A stretch of 64,000 nt of DNA, from the NCBI GenBank assembly GCA_040403315.1, contig JBBAKX010000005.1:62001-126000 (forward strand), written 5' to 3'. Below are positions 44,453 to 52,822 of the stretch, piece after piece; the first letter of the stretch is position 1; the number at the start of each line of letters is the position of its first letter. The notes under the pieces were generated by a model that had not been told where the DNA came from, made no database searches, and saw nothing but the letters and a program-made list of their open reading frames with translations. This stretch comes from CAMCXT01 sp040403315 (lineage in GTDB: Bacteria > Bacteroidota > Bacteroidia > M30B66). A program made the translations under genes and the position numbers.

Positions 44453-45390
44453 GTTTCATATCTTCCACTCTGGATTCAGGCCTGCACAGAGATTTTAGTG
44501 ATCTTCTAAATACGGGTAAAATAACAGAAGCAGAATGGCTTAGTAAAGAACTCTCAAATCTTCTTGGAAAACCAATCTACTTCAGCCATTTCGGTGAACC
44601 GCACTACCCAGTTCAGAATTTTGATGCACAAACAGTCTTTGTTCACCTCAACCCTGGGGCTGGTTTAGGAGATACTTCAACACCTGAGATTTTTTTCAAG
44701 CAAAAATGGAATAGAGATAGCTTCGTTCAGCGCCATAATTTAAATAATGGCTCAGAAGTAGACGATGTGCTGGAAGCATACAAAAAAAGATGTAAAAATT
44801 ATGCCCATCAGCGCTTTATTGTAAATAATGAATTTGATAATTTCGATTTCAAACAGGCTTGCTTTCTGCTTCATTGGGCCGATAGTGGAATTGACCTAAG
44901 AAACGGCGACTTTAAAAACCGAAAAATTCAACAGCACAATTCGGTCAATGTTCTTAATCAAAAACTTCAATTGGAGCTATTTCCTTACGGCTCTAACTTT
45001 ATAGATACTAAAAGCATTCTCAAGGCTTTCGATCGTAATCCTGATCTAATAAGACCATACATAGAAAATCTGCTCGATCTTATTGCGCTTTATCCCCGTA
45101 AATATGTGCTCTTTGGCAGCCGAATTTTTCAGGAGTTATTCCGAGCCTATCATATTAAAGTTAAACCACTTATAGAAGCTGAAAGTCCAGAACAAAAATT
45201 TATTGGACTAACCAAAAACAGTCTGGCTTTTAGCTGTTTAAGACTTCTGTGGAAACAAAAAAGCATATCTGCAGGCATCGCTCATTCCTTTCCAAGGCGC
45301 GATTTGACCAATGCTTATGAAAAAATGGCTGATTATGGGAAGCTATGCTACCATCATTTTCGAGATTTTACAGCTTTGCATAAACAATGA
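44449..45390 (+). CDS. Unknown protein, perhaps with a uracil-DNA-glycosylase-like fold
   Basis: A 313-residue cytoplasmic protein. The blocks TVFVHLNPGAGLGD, KYVLFGSRIFQELFRAYH and IAHSFPRRDLTNAYEKMADY occur in the order and at roughly the spacing of the motifs of the uracil-DNA glycosylase superfamily (LNPG-type first motif, IxLG-x-A second strand, HxS third motif). The match is to pattern only and is weak, because the first motif lacks the usual catalytic Asp/Asn context. It is translation-coupled to the preceding small cysteine protein. Nothing else about its role can be seen. Confidence 0.65.
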   Translation: MSFISSTLDSGLHRDFSDLLNTGKITEAEWLSKELSNLLGKPIYFSHFGEPHYPVQNFDAQTVFVHLNPGAGLGDTSTPEIFFKQKWNRDSFVQRHNLNNGSEVDDVLEAYKKRCKNYAHQRFIVNNEFDNFDFKQACFLLHWADSGIDLRNGDFKNRKIQQHNSVNVLNQKLQLELFPYGSNFIDTKSILKAFDRNPDLIRPYIENLLDLIALYPRKYVLFGSRIFQELFRAYHIKVKPLIEAESPEQKFIGLTKNSLAFSCLRLLWKQKSISAGIAHSFPRRDLTNAYEKMADYGKLCYHHFRDFTALHKQ

Positions 45391-45475
45391 AACACAAGTT
45401 CTAATTAATTATTGATTGAATTATGGGCTTTTGGAACAGCTTTTTTGAGAAACAGGGAAGAATTCAGGTAAATGG

Positions 45476-45955
45476 TTGAGCAACAAAGTTTTTGGCTCGT
45501 CATGGTCTACTCCTTATTCTATCGAACATAAATACGCAACTGCGGCCAATCAGCGAAGGAAAAAGATTGAAGAAAATGGTTTTGGTCTTGATGAAATCGA
45601 ATTTAATTCATTGGACCAAGAACTAATCAAGCTAGGTATTTCAAAAGAAGATAGGGACTCAAGTTTCGAATTTGAGGGTACTACAAGTCAAGAAATTGAA
45701 ATTGTTTTGGATCGCCTATTTCTAGAATTAAAATCGACTAAATCCAATGCGGCCATGAACCCAGATCAGGCCAAATTCAAGATAAAAACTGGAATTTATA
45801 AACTCAAAACACTTGGGAAACAAGAAATTGCTGCTTTTTATGAAAACGAACTCAATACTTTTTTAAAAAAAGAAAAAACTGCAGGCTGTGTCGGAGTTAT
45901 TATAGGGATTATTTGTTTAATTGGCTTAGTTCTTCTTGCATTCGGCAAATTTTGA
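45476..45955 (+). CDS. Membrane-tail protein of the KAP island, frameshifted start
   Basis: The open frame gives 159 residues ending in a hydrophobic helix (GCVGVIIGIICLIGLVLLAF), which would anchor the C-terminus in the membrane. It starts with a non-ATG codon. Upstream at 45423 an ATG opens MGFWNSFFEKQGRIQVNG and stops at TGA. One extra T at about 45474 would join the two frames as ...QVNGLSNKVFGSSWS. The upstream part has a typical starting sequence, so the gene was probably 177 residues and has lost one base. It is the last gene of the island on this strand. Confidence 0.6.
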   Translation: MSNKVFGSSWSTPYSIEHKYATAANQRRKKIEENGFGLDEIEFNSLDQELIKLGISKEDRDSSFEFEGTTSQEIEIVLDRLFLELKSTKSNAAMNPDQAKFKIKTGIYKLKTLGKQEIAAFYENELNTFLKKEKTAGCVGVIIGIICLIGLVLLAFGKF

Positions 45956-46095
45956 CTTTCCAAACATTTAGTTCTTGGAACCTATGTTCTTGTTCTGCTT
46001 TGCCGGCCATCCCAAACACACTCATTACCAAAAATGTCAAACCAAACAGTACAATCCTTTAAAAGGCAATACTGTAGCTCATGCAGAAAAAAAAT

Positions 46096-46404
46096 TTAAC
46101 GCCGAATACAATTGGCTTTTCTATGGTTCTGATGCTCTGTATAATTGGATTGTAATGCTATTTTAAGATTGTCAAAACCAGAATTCAATTCGTGTGTGCT
46201 AACCTCTATTAAATCTTATCCTGAATACAAAGCGGTTCAATTACCAGTTATTAGGATAGAATAAATTCTATTATCTGCAAAAAACTGATATAAAGCAGCT
46301 TGGCATTCAAAGGCCATTTGACGATTAAACGAGATGAATACATCTGAGCGGTTAAGTCTAATAATGCCAACGCCTTGATTTACCTCGATTTGAATGAATT
46401 CCAT
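46096..46404 (-). pseudogene. Broken second copy of the 5' part of paaG
   Basis: Starting at ATG 46404, the frame reads MEFIQIEVNQGVGIIRLNRS, DVFISFNRQMAFECQAALYQ and on to LITGN, TGA at 46237-46239, TALYSG, TAA, DLIEV and so on to a stop at 46096. It aligns with the first ~100 codons of paaG. The region around the start codon (46290-46456, including about 50 upstream bases) is some 95% identical to 39093-39258, but the 3' part is far more diverged. It lies in the same orientation as paaG, 7.2 kb away, and bounds the KAP island on the right. Confidence 0.9.
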
Positions 46405-46659
46405 GGTTTCAATTTTGGTTGAGCAAAATACACAAGCAAGATGAATTAATCATGCAAAAGTTGGTTGTGTTTTTTGGTGACTTATTAAAAGCATTTTCAA
46501 CTTCAACCGCAATATCCCATTTCTAAAACTTTGCTATAAAAAGATAAATAAATAATATCTTTCAATTGAACCTTGATTTACCCAGTGATTATGATTTTTC
46601 TACAGATTATAATGATCGAATTACATTAACCGAATGATAGTAAAAAGTCTTCGATTATC

Positions 46660-47340
46660 TTATTTATCCTCTTTACTAAAAACTATATCAAGCACAAAAG
46701 TGCTTTTTGAACCATTAGCAGGTATCATTGAAATTGAACTAATCCCGACTCTATAATAGGGCTTAAAACTTTCACAAAGCACTTCATTTATGATCATAGT
46801 TCCATTTGTCTTACTAATTAAATAAGGTGATTCACTTTTCCCTTTAATACAATCTTTTATAATGGGCTTTAAAAAATTTAACATTCTTTTACACTCTATT
46901 TCAACATCTTCTTTATTGGAATAAAAATACCTGCAATTCAAAAGCATAATGTCTTTAAATTCAGGATCTCCTCCTTTCTGAATTGCAACTGAAGTATTGC
47001 CCAAAGCCAGCAGTAACTCTATTGGATCAGGTGTTGATGTAACAATACCCTTATCGACAGTAATTCCTTTGAAAAAAGATGAGGGTTGATAATTATTAAA
47101 AACAGAATCTGTTGAAATAAATCTTTTATCCTTTAAAATTATTTCACGAAGTTCTTTTCGAGATTTATCGAGCGGAAGGTTGTAAAACAAGGTTTTAATG
47201 AAAGGATGAACTTCCTAGATTAAGGTATCATATGTGTTTAAAGATTCTCTCTGAATAAGAACTGTTGAGCCAATAATTCTTGTTGCATATAATGCTAAAG
47301 AGAATAGGATCAAGGACAAAATATAATGCTTCTTTTTCAT
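46660..47340 (-). pseudogene. Exported protein of unknown function, broken by one TAG
   Basis: Starting at 47340 (MKKKHYILSLILFSLALYAT, a signal or membrane segment) the frame meets TAG at 47215-47217 after NTYDTLI and then goes on without a gap as EVHPFIKTLFYNLPLDKSRK for another 184 codons. The whole would be 226 positions long. The downstream part holds LDKSRKELREIILKDKRF and CRYFYSNKEDVEIECKRM and no family I can name. Only the TAG separates the two open frames, so this is one gene with a nonsense codon, read-through or sequence error. Confidence 0.7.
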
Positions 47341-47602
47341 TAAATAGATTGAATATTGTTTGGTAAAATTTTGTTCATTCGTTAAAATAAAAATGGTTGA
47401 GGACAATAAACATTAATAAACAATAACTCTGCAAATCAATTAGGAACATGAAAACTTCATTTCGAACCTTTATGCTAGGTAAGGCATGGAGAAAGCTTCT
47501 GATTAAAAAATGTGATTAAGAAAACAGATGATTCAAAGTAGCAAAACATCTGGCTTTTTCTGATATTTACTATTTCAGACTATTTGAACAGTATTAGTCT
47601 CA

Positions 47603-48508
47603 TTATCTTGACATGATATTTTCTTCAATTAAAAAGTCCTTTACGGAAGTCCACTTTATGTTTAAATATTTAATGTTGTCGTAATTTTGGAAAATAATCC
47701 TGCCTTCCATCATATCTCTCATATATTGCATTCCTTGCCAAGCTGGATAAAGTTCATTTTTCGATGGAGAAAAAAATCTTGTCAATTTGATGACTGCATT
47801 CAAAAGGCTTATTCCACCTGGCCTGAATAATTTATATTTTTCATTTGTAAGTTCAATGAGCAATTTTACAAAGTCATTGCAGGATAGTTTATCACCAGCT
47901 ATTCTTAAAAATCGAGGTGTGTTATCATCCATGGCAACTTCTGCTGTAAAATCTGCAACGTTAAATGTGGTAGTAAATTCAATAATTTGTTCTGGATTAC
48001 CCCAACATAGAATACGTTTTTGTTTAAACATAATCAATGGCATATCTGTAGTTAATAAATCCATGAATGGACCATTAAGTATACTTGTAGCTTGGATCTT
48101 TTTTGTATCAAGATACTTGTGAAATTCTCTTCTGAAATCTAAATTTCGATTTTGACCTTCAATTAAATTTGTAAAATCACTTGAATAGTCACTTGGAATA
48201 AACCGTGGCACATTGGCTTCAATAGCAGCGTCTAAAAAAACACTTTGAGCATCAATGATCGTTTCCCTTAAGCCGGCTAATGCAGAAACCAAGCAATGTG
48301 CACCAACGCAATGTTTTGAAATTTCAGATTTATTGTTGGTATCTACCTGAAAAACTTTGACTCCTTTATCCTCTAGGACTTTAATTTTATTTAAATCAGT
48401 TTCCATTCGGACAATTGCTCTCACCTCTGCACCTTTTGCTAATAATGCAGTTGTGATTTTTCCACCCAAATTCCCCGTTGCACCTGCTATAACAATTATT
48501 TTTTTCAT
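47603..48508 (-). CDS. NmrA family NAD(P)-binding reductase (isoflavone reductase-like)
   Basis: A 301-residue short-chain-type protein. The nucleotide-binding start IIVIAGATGNLGGKITTALL has the GxxGxxG pattern, and RFIPSDYSSDF and LDFRREFHKYLDTKKIQATS follow as in NmrA/isoflavone reductase-like proteins. The C-terminal part (ILCWGNPEQIIEFTTTFNVA, FLRIAGDKLS) fits the family. It could be a quinone or aromatic reductase or a regulatory sensor of NADP, since both types occur. It is not adjacent to related genes: 259 bases separate it from the broken gene, and 492 from paaD. Confidence 0.88.
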   Translation of the reverse strand: MKKIIVIAGATGNLGGKITTALLAKGAEVRAIVRMETDLNKIKVLEDKGVKVFQVDTNNKSEISKHCVGAHCLVSALAGLRETIIDAQSVFLDAAIEANVPRFIPSDYSSDFTNLIEGQNRNLDFRREFHKYLDTKKIQATSILNGPFMDLLTTDMPLIMFKQKRILCWGNPEQIIEFTTTFNVADFTAEVAMDDNTPRFLRIAGDKLSCNDFVKLLIELTNEKYKLFRPGGISLLNAVIKLTRFFSPSKNELYPAWQGMQYMRDMMEGRIIFQNYDNIKYLNIKWTSVKDFLIEENIMSR

Positions 48509-48651
48509 TACGAACTTAATGTTTGTTTCTTTTAAAATTCAACTGAGGAACATTCCGTTTTTGCATTTATATAAAAGAAAATTCATCAACTTTTCGAAAC
48601 TCTTGGCGAATTTATTAAAAATGATCATCAGGAAACTTGCCAAAAAAAGGT

Positions 48652-48950
48652 TTGAACAGCCCTGTTGAAAACGATGTTAACTGAATTTAAATAAATTCTT
48701 CTTGACAATTTAACTCAAATTGTTGAAGGGAATTCCCGCATCTATCCCCTTCCCGGAACGAAGTTACCAATAATAAGAATCCAAACAACCTTGAGTTAAA
48801 TCAACTTTGAACAACGATGTTGAAAACGGAGTTCATTAAAAGTGAACAATTATTCCTTGACAATTAAAAAAAATAGCTGAAGGGAATTCCCGCATCTTTC
48901 CCCTTCCCGGAATGAAGTTAATCACCAAAAAGACATGCTTAACATCACTC
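48652..48950. repeat. Two 154-bp direct repeats before the paaD end
   Basis: Each unit has TTGAAAACG, CTTGACAATT, GAAGGGAATTCCCGCATCT (48725 and 48879) and CCCCTTCCCGGAA in the same order at a spacing of about 154 bases. GGGAATTCCC is palindromic. No coding potential. It fills most of the spacer between the NmrA gene and paaD. Confidence 0.8.
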
Positions 48951-49000
48951 AAAATTTGATGTTCACTGAGCAGTTTACAAATCTGTTAAATACCTGTGAA

Positions 49001-49501
49001 TTATTTCAGGCATTTAAAATAATCAAAAGGCTCCAAGCAATCTTCACACTGAAACAAGGCCTTACATGCAGTTGAACCGAATTGACTTACCAGTTTCGTA
49101 TTGGTAGATTTACATTGCGGACATTTTACAATGCGCTTGTTGCCAAGAAGAGCTTCTTTGTCGGCCTCTGGTGATAATGGTGCTGCAATACCATATTTTT
49201 CTAAAGCCTCACGACCATCTGCTGTGATCCAGTCGGTCGTCCATGCTGGAGAAAGAACCAACTTCACTTTAGACTCATATCCAGCATCTTTTAAGGCCTT
49301 ACGGACATCATCACCAATTACATCCATGGCAGGACAACCGCTGTAGGTTGGAGTGATTGTAACTTCCACTCCATTCTCGCCAATCCGCGCAGCACGCACG
49401 ACGCCCATTTGCACAATAGACAGAACGGGGATTTCCGGATCAGATACGGCATTTAAAATGTCGTATAGTTCAGTGTCGATAGTCGGAAATGCAACGTTCA
49501 T
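49001..49501 (-). CDS. paaD: PaaD: phenylacetyl-CoA epoxidase maturation subunit
   Basis: A 166-residue protein. The N-terminal DUF59/MIP18 domain (ILNAVSDPEIPVLSIVQMGV, then PTYSGCPAMDVI) resembles Fe-S assembly factors. The C-terminal part has a zinc-ribbon with CPQCKS, FGSTACKALFQCEDC. It is needed to mature the epoxidase. The ATG at 49501 gives MNVAFPTIDTEL, and the earlier start within the open frame lies inside paaC's end and is unlikely. It follows paaC by ten bases. Confidence 0.93.
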   Translation of the reverse strand: MNVAFPTIDTELYDILNAVSDPEIPVLSIVQMGVVRAARIGENGVEVTITPTYSGCPAMDVIGDDVRKALKDAGYESKVKLVLSPAWTTDWITADGREALEKYGIAAPLSPEADKEALLGNKRIVKCPQCKSTNTKLVSQFGSTACKALFQCEDCLEPFDYFKCLK

Positions 49502-49511
49502 TGAGGAAAAA

Positions 49512-50264
49512 TTACCAAGACATGTTAGGAAAAGTACGCTGCATATACTGCATTTCGGCAAGTAGGTAACCCATATGCTCTGAGTGATTTCCCAGTTTAC
49601 CGCCTTTTTGGAAATACTTTACGTCGGGAATTGAGATGGTTGCTTCGTTTAAAACTGAATGCACACGATTAAAATACACATCTCGCAATAAAGAAACATC
49701 TACTCCAACCGATGAATTAGACATTTCTTTTTCTAGCTCGGTAGATAAAAACAATTCCTCAGTAAAAATCCAAAGATCCTCGATTGCTGTCGACATGCGG
49801 CTGTGACTTTCTTCAGTCCCATCGCCCAAACGGATTACCCAGTCTGAAGTAAACCTTACATGATAAGTAACTTCCTTTAACGACTTTTTTGCAATTGCAG
49901 AAAGTGTTTGATCAGTGCTTGTTTGCAATTTTTCCAAAAAAAGTTGGTGATAAACATCGAATAAAAACTGACGAGCAATTACAAATGCAAAGTCTGTGTT
50001 GGGCTGTTCTACAAGTAATACATTTTTATACTCTTGCTCTTTGCGTAAAAAAGCAAGAGTGTCTTCTGAAGTATTTTCACCAGCCAATTCAGCAGCATAT
50101 TGAAAATAGCTGCGTACCTGACCAAATAAATCTAAGCTGATATTTGTAAGGGCAATATCTGTTTCAAGGCTGGGCCCATGTCCACACAATTCTCCTAAAC
50201 GCTGGCCTAAAATCAAGCTATTGTCGGCAATTCCACAAATGTATTGTACGAGTTGATTACTCAT
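49512..50264 (-). CDS. paaC: PaaC: structural subunit of phenylacetyl-CoA epoxidase
   Basis: A 250-residue helical protein of ferritin-like fold, homologous to PaaA but without its full iron-ligand set. The family is marked by DNSLILGQRLGELCGHGPSL, FLRKEQEYKNVLLVEQPNTD, FARxFL-like (FVIARQFLFDVYHQLFLEKL) and YHVRFTSDWVIRLGDGTEES. It pairs with PaaA to form the stable core of the enzyme. The gene lies between paaB and paaD with 42 and ten bases, in one operon. Confidence 0.95.
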   Translation of the reverse strand: MSNQLVQYICGIADNSLILGQRLGELCGHGPSLETDIALTNISLDLFGQVRSYFQYAAELAGENTSEDTLAFLRKEQEYKNVLLVEQPNTDFAFVIARQFLFDVYHQLFLEKLQTSTDQTLSAIAKKSLKEVTYHVRFTSDWVIRLGDGTEESHSRMSTAIEDLWIFTEELFLSTELEKEMSNSSVGVDVSLLRDVYFNRVHSVLNEATISIPDVKYFQKGGKLGNHSEHMGYLLAEMQYMQRTFPNMSW

Positions 50265-50306
50265 AATTTAAAGTCGTTTTAAAAATTAAGCACAGAAATT
50301 CAATAA

Positions 50307-50588
50307 TTACATATGCTTTAATTCATCAGGCAAAATGTAAAATGTAGGATGCCTGTATGCTTTGTCGGCTGCAGGTTCAAACATTTCTCCATTGTGCTCT
50401 GGATTAGATGCTGTTATTTGTGCGGAAGGAACAACCCAAATGCTCACGCCTTCTAACCGACGGGTATAAACATCACGGGCATTTTCAAGTGCCATTTTCG
50501 CATCCGAAGCATGCAAACTTCCAGCATGACGGTGTTCTAATCCGTTTTTACTTCTGATAAATACTTCCCAAAGAGGCCAATTTTTCAT
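50307..50588 (-). CDS. paaB: PaaB: bridging subunit of phenylacetyl-CoA epoxidase
   Basis: A 93-residue protein with the PaaB signature: WEVFIRSKNGLEHRHAGSLH, then DAKMALENARDVYTRR, SIWVVPSAQI and a terminal FYILPDELKHM-like end. It holds PaaAC dimers together. Length matches the family (about 95). It lies between paaA and paaC in the operon. Confidence 0.96.
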   Translation of the reverse strand: MKNWPLWEVFIRSKNGLEHRHAGSLHASDAKMALENARDVYTRRLEGVSIWVVPSAQITASNPEHNGEMFEPAADKAYRHPTFYILPDELKHM

Positions 50589-50661
50589 GGATTTTTCTTA
50601 TTAATTCTTTGACGATAAACAGCAGAAAACCAAAACATCTACTATTAAGAAATTCAGAATA

Positions 50662-51618
50662 TTAAACTGCTTGTTTGAACTCTCTATTAGCATTTTTTTC
50701 TGCGTGTGCCATTGCTGCGTCTCTTACCCAAGCACCATTGTTCCATGCATTTTTACGTGCATCTAAACGTTGTTTATTACAAGGGCCATGACCATGCACT
50801 ACCTGCCAGAATTCGTTCCAGTCTAAATTGCCGAAATCGTAATGTTTACGTTCCTCATTCCACTTTAATTGTGGATCAGGAATGGTTAAACCAATTAATT
50901 CTGCTTGTGGAACGGTTTGATCTACAAAGGCCTGACGAAGTTCGTCGTTTGTTTTACGCTTTAATTTCCAAAGCATCGATTGCTCCGAATTTGGCGAATC
51001 AGCGTCACGCGGACCAAACATCATCAATGCAGGCCACCAAAAACGATTGAGTGAATCTTGGGCCATAGCCTTTTGCTCATCGGTACCATTCATCAGAGTC
51101 ATAATGATTTCAAAACCTTGGCGTTGGTGGAAACTTTCTTCTTTGCAAATTCGGATCATCGCACGACCATACGGACCAAAAGAAGTGTTAATCAAGGCCA
51201 CTTGGTTCATGATTGCAGCTCCATCAACCAGCCAACCAATTGTTCCAATATCGGCCCAAGTCAACGTTGGATAATTGAAAATGCTTGAATATTTCGCCTC
51301 TCCAGTATGCAATTGATCGAACAATTCTTCGCGGGAAATTCCCAAAGTTTCTGCGGCAGAATAAAGGTAAAGACCATGGCCTCCTTCATCTTGAACCTTA
51401 GCCAATAAAGCCACTTTTCGACGTAAAGTCGGACAGCGGCTAATCCAGTTTCCTTCTGGCAGCATTCCAACAATTTCAGAATGTGCATGTTGAGAAATCT
51501 GACGAATGTGTGTTTTCCGATATTTCTCCGGCATCCAATCCTTCGGTTCAATCTTCTCATCGTTGGCAATACGCTGGTTAAATCTTTCTTCAAGCGATTT
51601 GATTTCGAGTTCCGACAT
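50662..51618 (-). CDS. paaA: PaaA: catalytic subunit of phenylacetyl-CoA 1,2-epoxidase
   Basis: A 318-residue diiron oxygenase subunit. Iron-ligand segments are visible: AKVQDEGGHGLYLYSAAETL (E and H of one pair) and ICKEESFHQRQGFEII (E, E and H of the second). KYSSIFNYPTLTWADIGTIG and RMWWPA-like RFWWPALMMFGPRDADSPN are also typical. The enzyme adds one oxygen atom from O2 to the ring of phenylacetyl-CoA. It follows paaE by 35 bases in the same operon. Confidence 0.97.
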   Translation of the reverse strand: MSELEIKSLEERFNQRIANDEKIEPKDWMPEKYRKTHIRQISQHAHSEIVGMLPEGNWISRCPTLRRKVALLAKVQDEGGHGLYLYSAAETLGISREELFDQLHTGEAKYSSIFNYPTLTWADIGTIGWLVDGAAIMNQVALINTSFGPYGRAMIRICKEESFHQRQGFEIIMTLMNGTDEQKAMAQDSLNRFWWPALMMFGPRDADSPNSEQSMLWKLKRKTNDELRQAFVDQTVPQAELIGLTIPDPQLKWNEERKHYDFGNLDWNEFWQVVHGHGPCNKQRLDARKNAWNNGAWVRDAAMAHAEKNANREFKQAV

Positions 51619-51653
51619 ATTTCAGTGTTTTAAAGGTGTGTTATTATTTTCAA

Positions 51654-52727
51654 TTAAACGTCAAAGTCAACTACAAGTTTTTTGCTCATCGGCACAGCTT
51701 GGCAGCTTAGAATGAAATTCCTCGCCAGTTCTGATTCATCTAGCGCATAATTGACTTTCATTTCAGCCTCACCTTCAATTACTTTACAACGACAAGTACT
51801 ACAAACGCCTCCTTTACAAGCGAAAGGAAGATCTGCCCCAGCAGAGAGCGCACCATCGAGGATATTGTCGAATTCTTCCGACATGGTGAAATGGAATTCC
51901 TTACCTCCATCAATGATGGTAACTTCTGTTCCTTCAACCTTCTTTTCTAAAACCTTATTTGCTTGCTGCTTTTGGGCTGCAGAATTCCCAGTGCTGAATA
52001 ATTCAAAATGAACATTCTCTTTAGGCATTCCAGCATCAACTAGGGTATCACGGATTAAAAAAATCATCGATTCAGGACCACAAATAAAACACTCGTCGAT
52101 TTCCTTTGGATCGAAAATTTTACTGGTAATTGCTTTTAATTTTTCCTCAGTGAAACGTCCATTGAACAAAGGCATATCGCGGTGTTCCTTGGTGAGAAAA
52201 TGGAATATTTCGAATCTATTGAAGTACTTATTCTTCAACAATTCGATTTCTTCTTTGAAAACAATCGACTTCACATTACGATTCAAATAAAACAATTTGA
52301 ATGTGCTGTTCGGTTCAGTTCCTAAATGGGTTTTGATGATCGAAAGAATCGGTGTAATACCACTTCCCGCAGCAAATGCAATATAATTTTTAGCAGTTTG
52401 AGGTGCACACTCCTTATAGAAGCGACCATCAGGAGGCATCACTTCTAAAGTATCGCCTGCTTGGAGTGTATCGTTAACAAATGTGGAAAACAAGCCTCCA
52501 TCAATCTTTTTAATTGCCACTTGCCATTTGTGATCAAGTGGACTGCTGCACAAAGAGTATGAGCGACGCACATCTTGATTTCCGATGTGAGCACGAAGGG
52601 TAAGATACTGCCCTTGCTTATACTGAAATTCAGGCTGAATCTCAGCAGGAACGTCGAATGTTACCACCGAACAATCTGCTGTATCTTTATAGATATCTGC
52701 AACTGTTAAAGAGAAAAACTTGGCCAT
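51654..52727 (-). CDS. paaE: PaaE: reductase of the phenylacetyl-CoA epoxidase
   Basis: A 357-residue flavo-iron-sulfur reductase. The FAD domain carries RRSYSLCSSP, the NAD domain AAGSGITPILSIIKTH, and a C-terminal plant-type 2Fe-2S ferredoxin has CKGGVCSTCRCKVIEGEAEM followed by a further Cys in FILSCQAVPMS. It passes electrons from NADPH to PaaA. I start at ATG 52727 (MAKFFSLTVADIY). A TTG five codons earlier opens the longer frame. It is the first structural gene after the operator and -7 box at 52746-52779. Confidence 0.95.
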   Translation of the reverse strand: MAKFFSLTVADIYKDTADCSVVTFDVPAEIQPEFQYKQGQYLTLRAHIGNQDVRRSYSLCSSPLDHKWQVAIKKIDGGLFSTFVNDTLQAGDTLEVMPPDGRFYKECAPQTAKNYIAFAAGSGITPILSIIKTHLGTEPNSTFKLFYLNRNVKSIVFKEEIELLKNKYFNRFEIFHFLTKEHRDMPLFNGRFTEEKLKAITSKIFDPKEIDECFICGPESMIFLIRDTLVDAGMPKENVHFELFSTGNSAAQKQQANKVLEKKVEGTEVTIIDGGKEFHFTMSEEFDNILDGALSAGADLPFACKGGVCSTCRCKVIEGEAEMKVNYALDESELARNFILSCQAVPMSKKLVVDFDV

Positions 52728-52745
52728 ATATGATTGCAACAACGC

Positions 52746-52765
52746 AAACTAACAAATGTTAGTTT
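52746..52765. promoter_or_regulatory. Palindromic operator upstream of paaE
   Basis: AAACTAACA (52746-52754) and TGTTAGTTT (52757-52765) are exact complements with two bases between. A 20-base palindrome is typical of a TetR dimer site. It lies between the -7 element and the paaE start, where a bound repressor would block transcription. Confidence 0.75.
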
Positions 52766-52771
52766 GTAGAG

Positions 52772-52800
52772 CAAATTTAAACAATATTCTGAATATCAAA
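52772..52800 (-). promoter_or_regulatory. Promoter of paaEABCD
   Basis: On the minus strand, TTTG (52800-52797), 17 bases, then TAAATTTG (52779-52772), a full match to the -33/-7 pattern of Bacteroidota. Transcription would begin near 52765, at the edge of the palindromic operator. Confidence 0.65.
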
Positions 52801-52822
52801 GCACCTGTGAAAAATTTCTGTA

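Noticed and set aside
45975..46166. 63-residue plus-strand frame after the KAP island
   Set aside because: It runs into the reverse of the broken paaG copy.
6312..47340. A changed genetic code in which TAA/TAG are sense codons
   Set aside because: Many intact genes end in TAA or TAG at the expected place (for example thioredoxin with TAG at 18333), stops in the polyvalent-kinase remnant replace different residues (E, F/Y), and the paaG copy also holds TGA. Ordinary nonsense mutations explain the data better.
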